From Bacilli bacterium (GTDB taxonomy: Bacteria; Bacillota_I; Bacilli_A; RFN20; CAG-826), in contig JALCDB010000001.1 of assembly GCA_022641095.1 (NCBI GenBank), positions 174,802-238,801 on the forward strand: DNA of 64,000 nucleotides. The letters run 5' to 3'. The position numbers and the translations under genes are program-made. Shown piece by piece: positions 61,941 through 64,000 of the stretch (its first letter is position 1; the number at the start of each line of letters is the position of its first letter). The notes beneath the pieces are model-generated. The model made no database searches. It saw nothing but the letters and a program-made list of their open reading frames with translations, and was not told the DNA's origin.

Positions 61941-63692
61941 ATGTTCACCAAAAAGAAAGCTCTCGCCCCCACCAAAAAGGAAATGGAGGGGCTTTATGCC
62001 CTTGAGGATGAGGTAAGCGGCCAAAACGAAGCCCGCAAGCGAAAACTCCGCCGCGAAAAGGAAGCGCTCCGGCACAGCAAGTTCCTTTCGCGACCCCATG
62101 GGCAAGAGGAAATCCAAAAAGAAGACGAGCGCGTCAAGGCTTTCGAGCGGAAAGAGGAAGCGATGCGCCTCGCCTACGAAAAAGAACGGCTCGAGGCTCA
62201 TGGGATCCGCCTCGCCAAGGAAGCGGAACAAAGGAAAAGCGAGGAAAGCCTCAAGGCTTCCTTAAGCCCCGAGCAATACTCCAAGCGCCACGAGGAGACG
62301 ACCCGCAAAGCCCGCCGCGCCTTCAAGAGGGCGCAGGAGCGGCTGCTTTTGAAGAAAGAGGACGCCGACATCGCCGACCGCAATCTCGTTTATCGCGACG
62401 TGAACGATTACGAAACCATCCATCGGAAAGAGACGAAAGAAGCCCCCAAAGGCGTCTTCCTCAGTTGCCAGCGGATCAGCAAAATCTACTCGAATCGCGT
62501 CGAGGCGGTCCACGATTTCTCCCTCGACGTCAATAAGGGCGACTTCATCGTTCTGGTCGGCCCCTCAGGGTGCGGCAAATCCACGACCCTTCGGATGATC
62601 GCGGGGCTTGAGGACATCACGACCGGCGACCTTTATATCGATGGCAGGTACGCCAACAAACTCGAGCCTAAGGAACGCGGAGCCGCGATGGTCTTCCAAA
62701 ACTACGCCCTTTACCCCCATATGTCGGTCTACGACAACATGGCCTTCGGCTTATCGGGCTTCCCGAAAGAGGAGATCAAGGACCGCATCAAGGCGGCCGC
62801 CGGCATGCTTCAGATCACCGAACTCCTCGACCGTAAGCCTACCGCCCTTTCCGGCGGCCAGTGCCAGCGCGTCGCCTTAGGGCGCGCCGTGGTGAGGAAG
62901 AGCCCGATTTTCCTGCTCGACGAGCCTCTCAGCAACCTCGACGCCAAGCTTCGCGTCCAAATGCGAAGCGAACTCATCAAACTCCATGAAAATCTTGGCA
63001 ACACGATGATTTACGTTACCCACGACCAGACCGAGGCCATGACCATGGCCACCCGCATCGTCGTCATGAAACGTGGCCTCATCCAACAGGTTGGCACCCC
63101 TTCGGAGGTCTATCGAAAACCCGCCAATGTCTTCGTGGCCACCTTCATCGGCAGCCCGACCATGAACGTCATCGAAGCCGTCTACAAGAAAGGGCGCGTC
63201 CGTTTTTCCGACGGCCAGTCGATCGCCCTTCCGAAGAGCGAGGTCAAATCCCATGACGACTTCTACGCGGAGCGCAAGGCGCTCCTTGAGAAAGAGGTCA
63301 AGGATTTGCGGGAGGAAGAGAGGAAACGCGCGGAAGCTAGGGCTTCCAAAGTCCGCTTCCTGCCGCTCGATTTCCATAAGGAAATCTCTTCGCGCGAGGA
63401 AGAACTCGACTCCATCGCCGATATCATAAAAACGGACGAGCATCAGATTTTCTTCGGGATCCGACCAGAGAACATCGAGTTGGGAACGAAGGACGGCGCC
63501 CTTAAGAGCGATATCGTTTTCACCGAACTGTTGGGCGCCGACTACCATCTGCACCTCGCTTTCAACGGCGGCGAGATCATCGCCAAAGTCCCAACGGGGG
63601 ATAAACCCATCGAAAAGGGACCAGTTCGGATTTCCTTCAAGCCCGGACGAAGCCACCTCTTCGACTTCGAAAGCGAACTCCGCATCATCTAA
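61941..63692 (+). CDS. MalK/MsmK-type sugar ABC ATPase with long charged extension
   Basis: This 583-residue protein has residues ~175-420 as a normal MalK-type ATPase: Walker [11 protein letters not shown] (~211), Q-loop [13 protein letters not shown], signature [14 protein letters not shown] (~312), Walker [14 protein letters not shown]-loop [16 protein letters not shown] region follows ([12 protein letters not shown]) with a ~70-residue charged insert ([20 protein letters not shown]). Residues ~1-165 are an extra, highly charged, probably coiled-coil domain ([17 protein letters not shown]) absent from MalK or MsmK. It energises the transporter encoded upstream. No clear terminator follows. 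Confidence 0.9.
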   Translation: MFTKKKALAPTKKEMEGLYALEDEVSGQNEARKRKLRREKEALRHSKFLSRPHGQEEIQKEDERVKAFERKEEAMRLAYEKERLEAHGIRLAKEAEQRKSEESLKASLSPEQYSKRHEETTRKARRAFKRAQERLLLKKEDADIADRNLVYRDVNDYETIHRKETKEAPKGVFLSCQRISKIYSNRVEAVHDFSLDVNKGDFIVLVGPSGCGKSTTLRMIAGLEDITTGDLYIDGRYANKLEPKERGAAMVFQNYALYPHMSVYDNMAFGLSGFPKEEIKDRIKAAAGMLQITELLDRKPTALSGGQCQRVALGRAVVRKSPIFLLDEPLSNLDAKLRVQMRSELIKLHENLGNTMIYVTHDQTEAMTMATRIVVMKRGLIQQVGTPSEVYRKPANVFVATFIGSPTMNVIEAVYKKGRVRFSDGQSIALPKSEVKSHDDFYAERKALLEKEVKDLREEERKRAEARASKVRFLPLDFHKEISSREEELDSIADIIKTDEHQIFFGIRPENIELGTKDGALKSDIVFTELLGADYHLHLAFNGGEIIAKVPTGDKPIEKGPVRISFKPGRSHLFDFESELRII

Positions 63693-63747
63693 AGGAAACG
63701 GCCGTTTGGTCCCCTCTTTCTTGGCGTCTCCTCACGAAACCACGTTT

Positions 63748-63957
63748 CTAGATCACTTCCGCGGCCATCGCTCGAAACGACATCTCGCCCATTTTTTCTT
63801 TTAGCGTCAAAACGACTTTCCTTGAGGAAAAATACGTGACTATCCAACCGATGAAAAAAGGGAAAATCAGTATCTCCGACAAGACGATGGCAAAGATTTT
63901 GAGGACGGGGTTCCAATCGCGGAGCGGCGATTTGCCCCTTTTTATCCTCCCGACCAC
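63748..63957 (-). CDS. Short hydrophobic ORF at window edge, uncertain
   Basis: A ~70-residue reading beginning at a GTG (63957) has a basic start (GRIKRGKSPLRDW), a long hydrophobic stretch (VLKIFAIVLSEILIFPFFIGWIV) and a Lys/Met-rich end. In frame upstream it stays open to a TAA at 63999. It looks protein-like but has neither an ATG nor a good RBS, so it may be a small membrane protein, or the 3' piece of a gene broken by a frameshift near the window edge. Confidence 0.35.
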   Translation of the reverse strand: MVGRIKRGKSPLRDWNPVLKIFAIVLSEILIFPFFIGWIVTYFSSRKVVLTLKEKMGEMSFRAMAAEVI

Positions 63958-64000
63958 GATTCCGCTGACGCGTTCCCCCTCGTAGTAGTAATTGGCTTAG

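Overview
The window reads as a chromosomal segment of a GC-rich, single-membrane (Gram-positive type) bacterium. Support: many lipoproteins with a lipobox followed by Ser-rich linkers, no outer-membrane machinery, sigma-A-type promoters, yybP-ykoY and purine riboswitches, Zur-znuABC, cre-like catabolite sites, and TGA used as stop throughout (standard code). The style of the secreted proteins resembles uncultured anaerobic Bacilli of gut or rumen (RF39/RFN20/Erysipelotrichales-like); that placement is inference.

Layout. 1-5215: tRNA-Thr, a large polytopic membrane protein, and a P-type ATPase behind a manganese (yybP-ykoY) riboswitch. 5216-10058: small membrane protein, GNAT, an AmmeMemoRadiSam pair (radical SAM plus LigB-AMMECR1 fusion), and guanine deaminase behind a divergent guanine-class riboswitch. 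10181-11471: decayed hipBA toxin-antitoxin pair. 11573-23277: membrane protein, a 4-gene ABC exporter operon that includes a YwaF/TMEM164-ABC fusion, a 935-residue lipoprotein, PAP2 phosphatase, and MscS with a partner. 23489-32744: surface protein, an ApbE/NusG-II/Gx trio resembling part of an extracellular electron transfer locus, DUF5714 and GH31, M13 peptidase, zinc-ribbon protein. 32860-35668: zur-znuABC. 35696-36552: second decayed toxin-antitoxin-like pair (nucleotidyltransferase plus HTH). 36655-38376: spermidine-synthase-like membrane fusion.

38700-63692 is a large accessory locus for beta-1,3-glucan (laminarin, callose or fungal/cereal glucan). It encodes surface glucan-binding candidates, an extracellular GH81, three extracellular GH16 lipoproteins, a sugar ABC transporter with its own unusual MalK-type ATPase, an intracellular GH161/GH94-like phosphorylase, an intracellular GH30 and a LacI regulator. 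Proposed flow: GH81 and GH16 cut the polymer outside, the ABC transporter imports oligosaccharides, the phosphorylase releases glucose-1-phosphate, and GH30 trims other linkages. Four copies of an 18-bp palindrome and four cre-like sites mark its promoters, two of them with the same cre/-35/-10/palindrome spacing.

A second genome-scale pattern is that many genes lack a ribosome binding site and instead carry a -10 box only 6-10 nt before the ATG, suggesting leaderless mRNAs. Within operons, 4-nt ATGA stop-start overlaps are very frequent.
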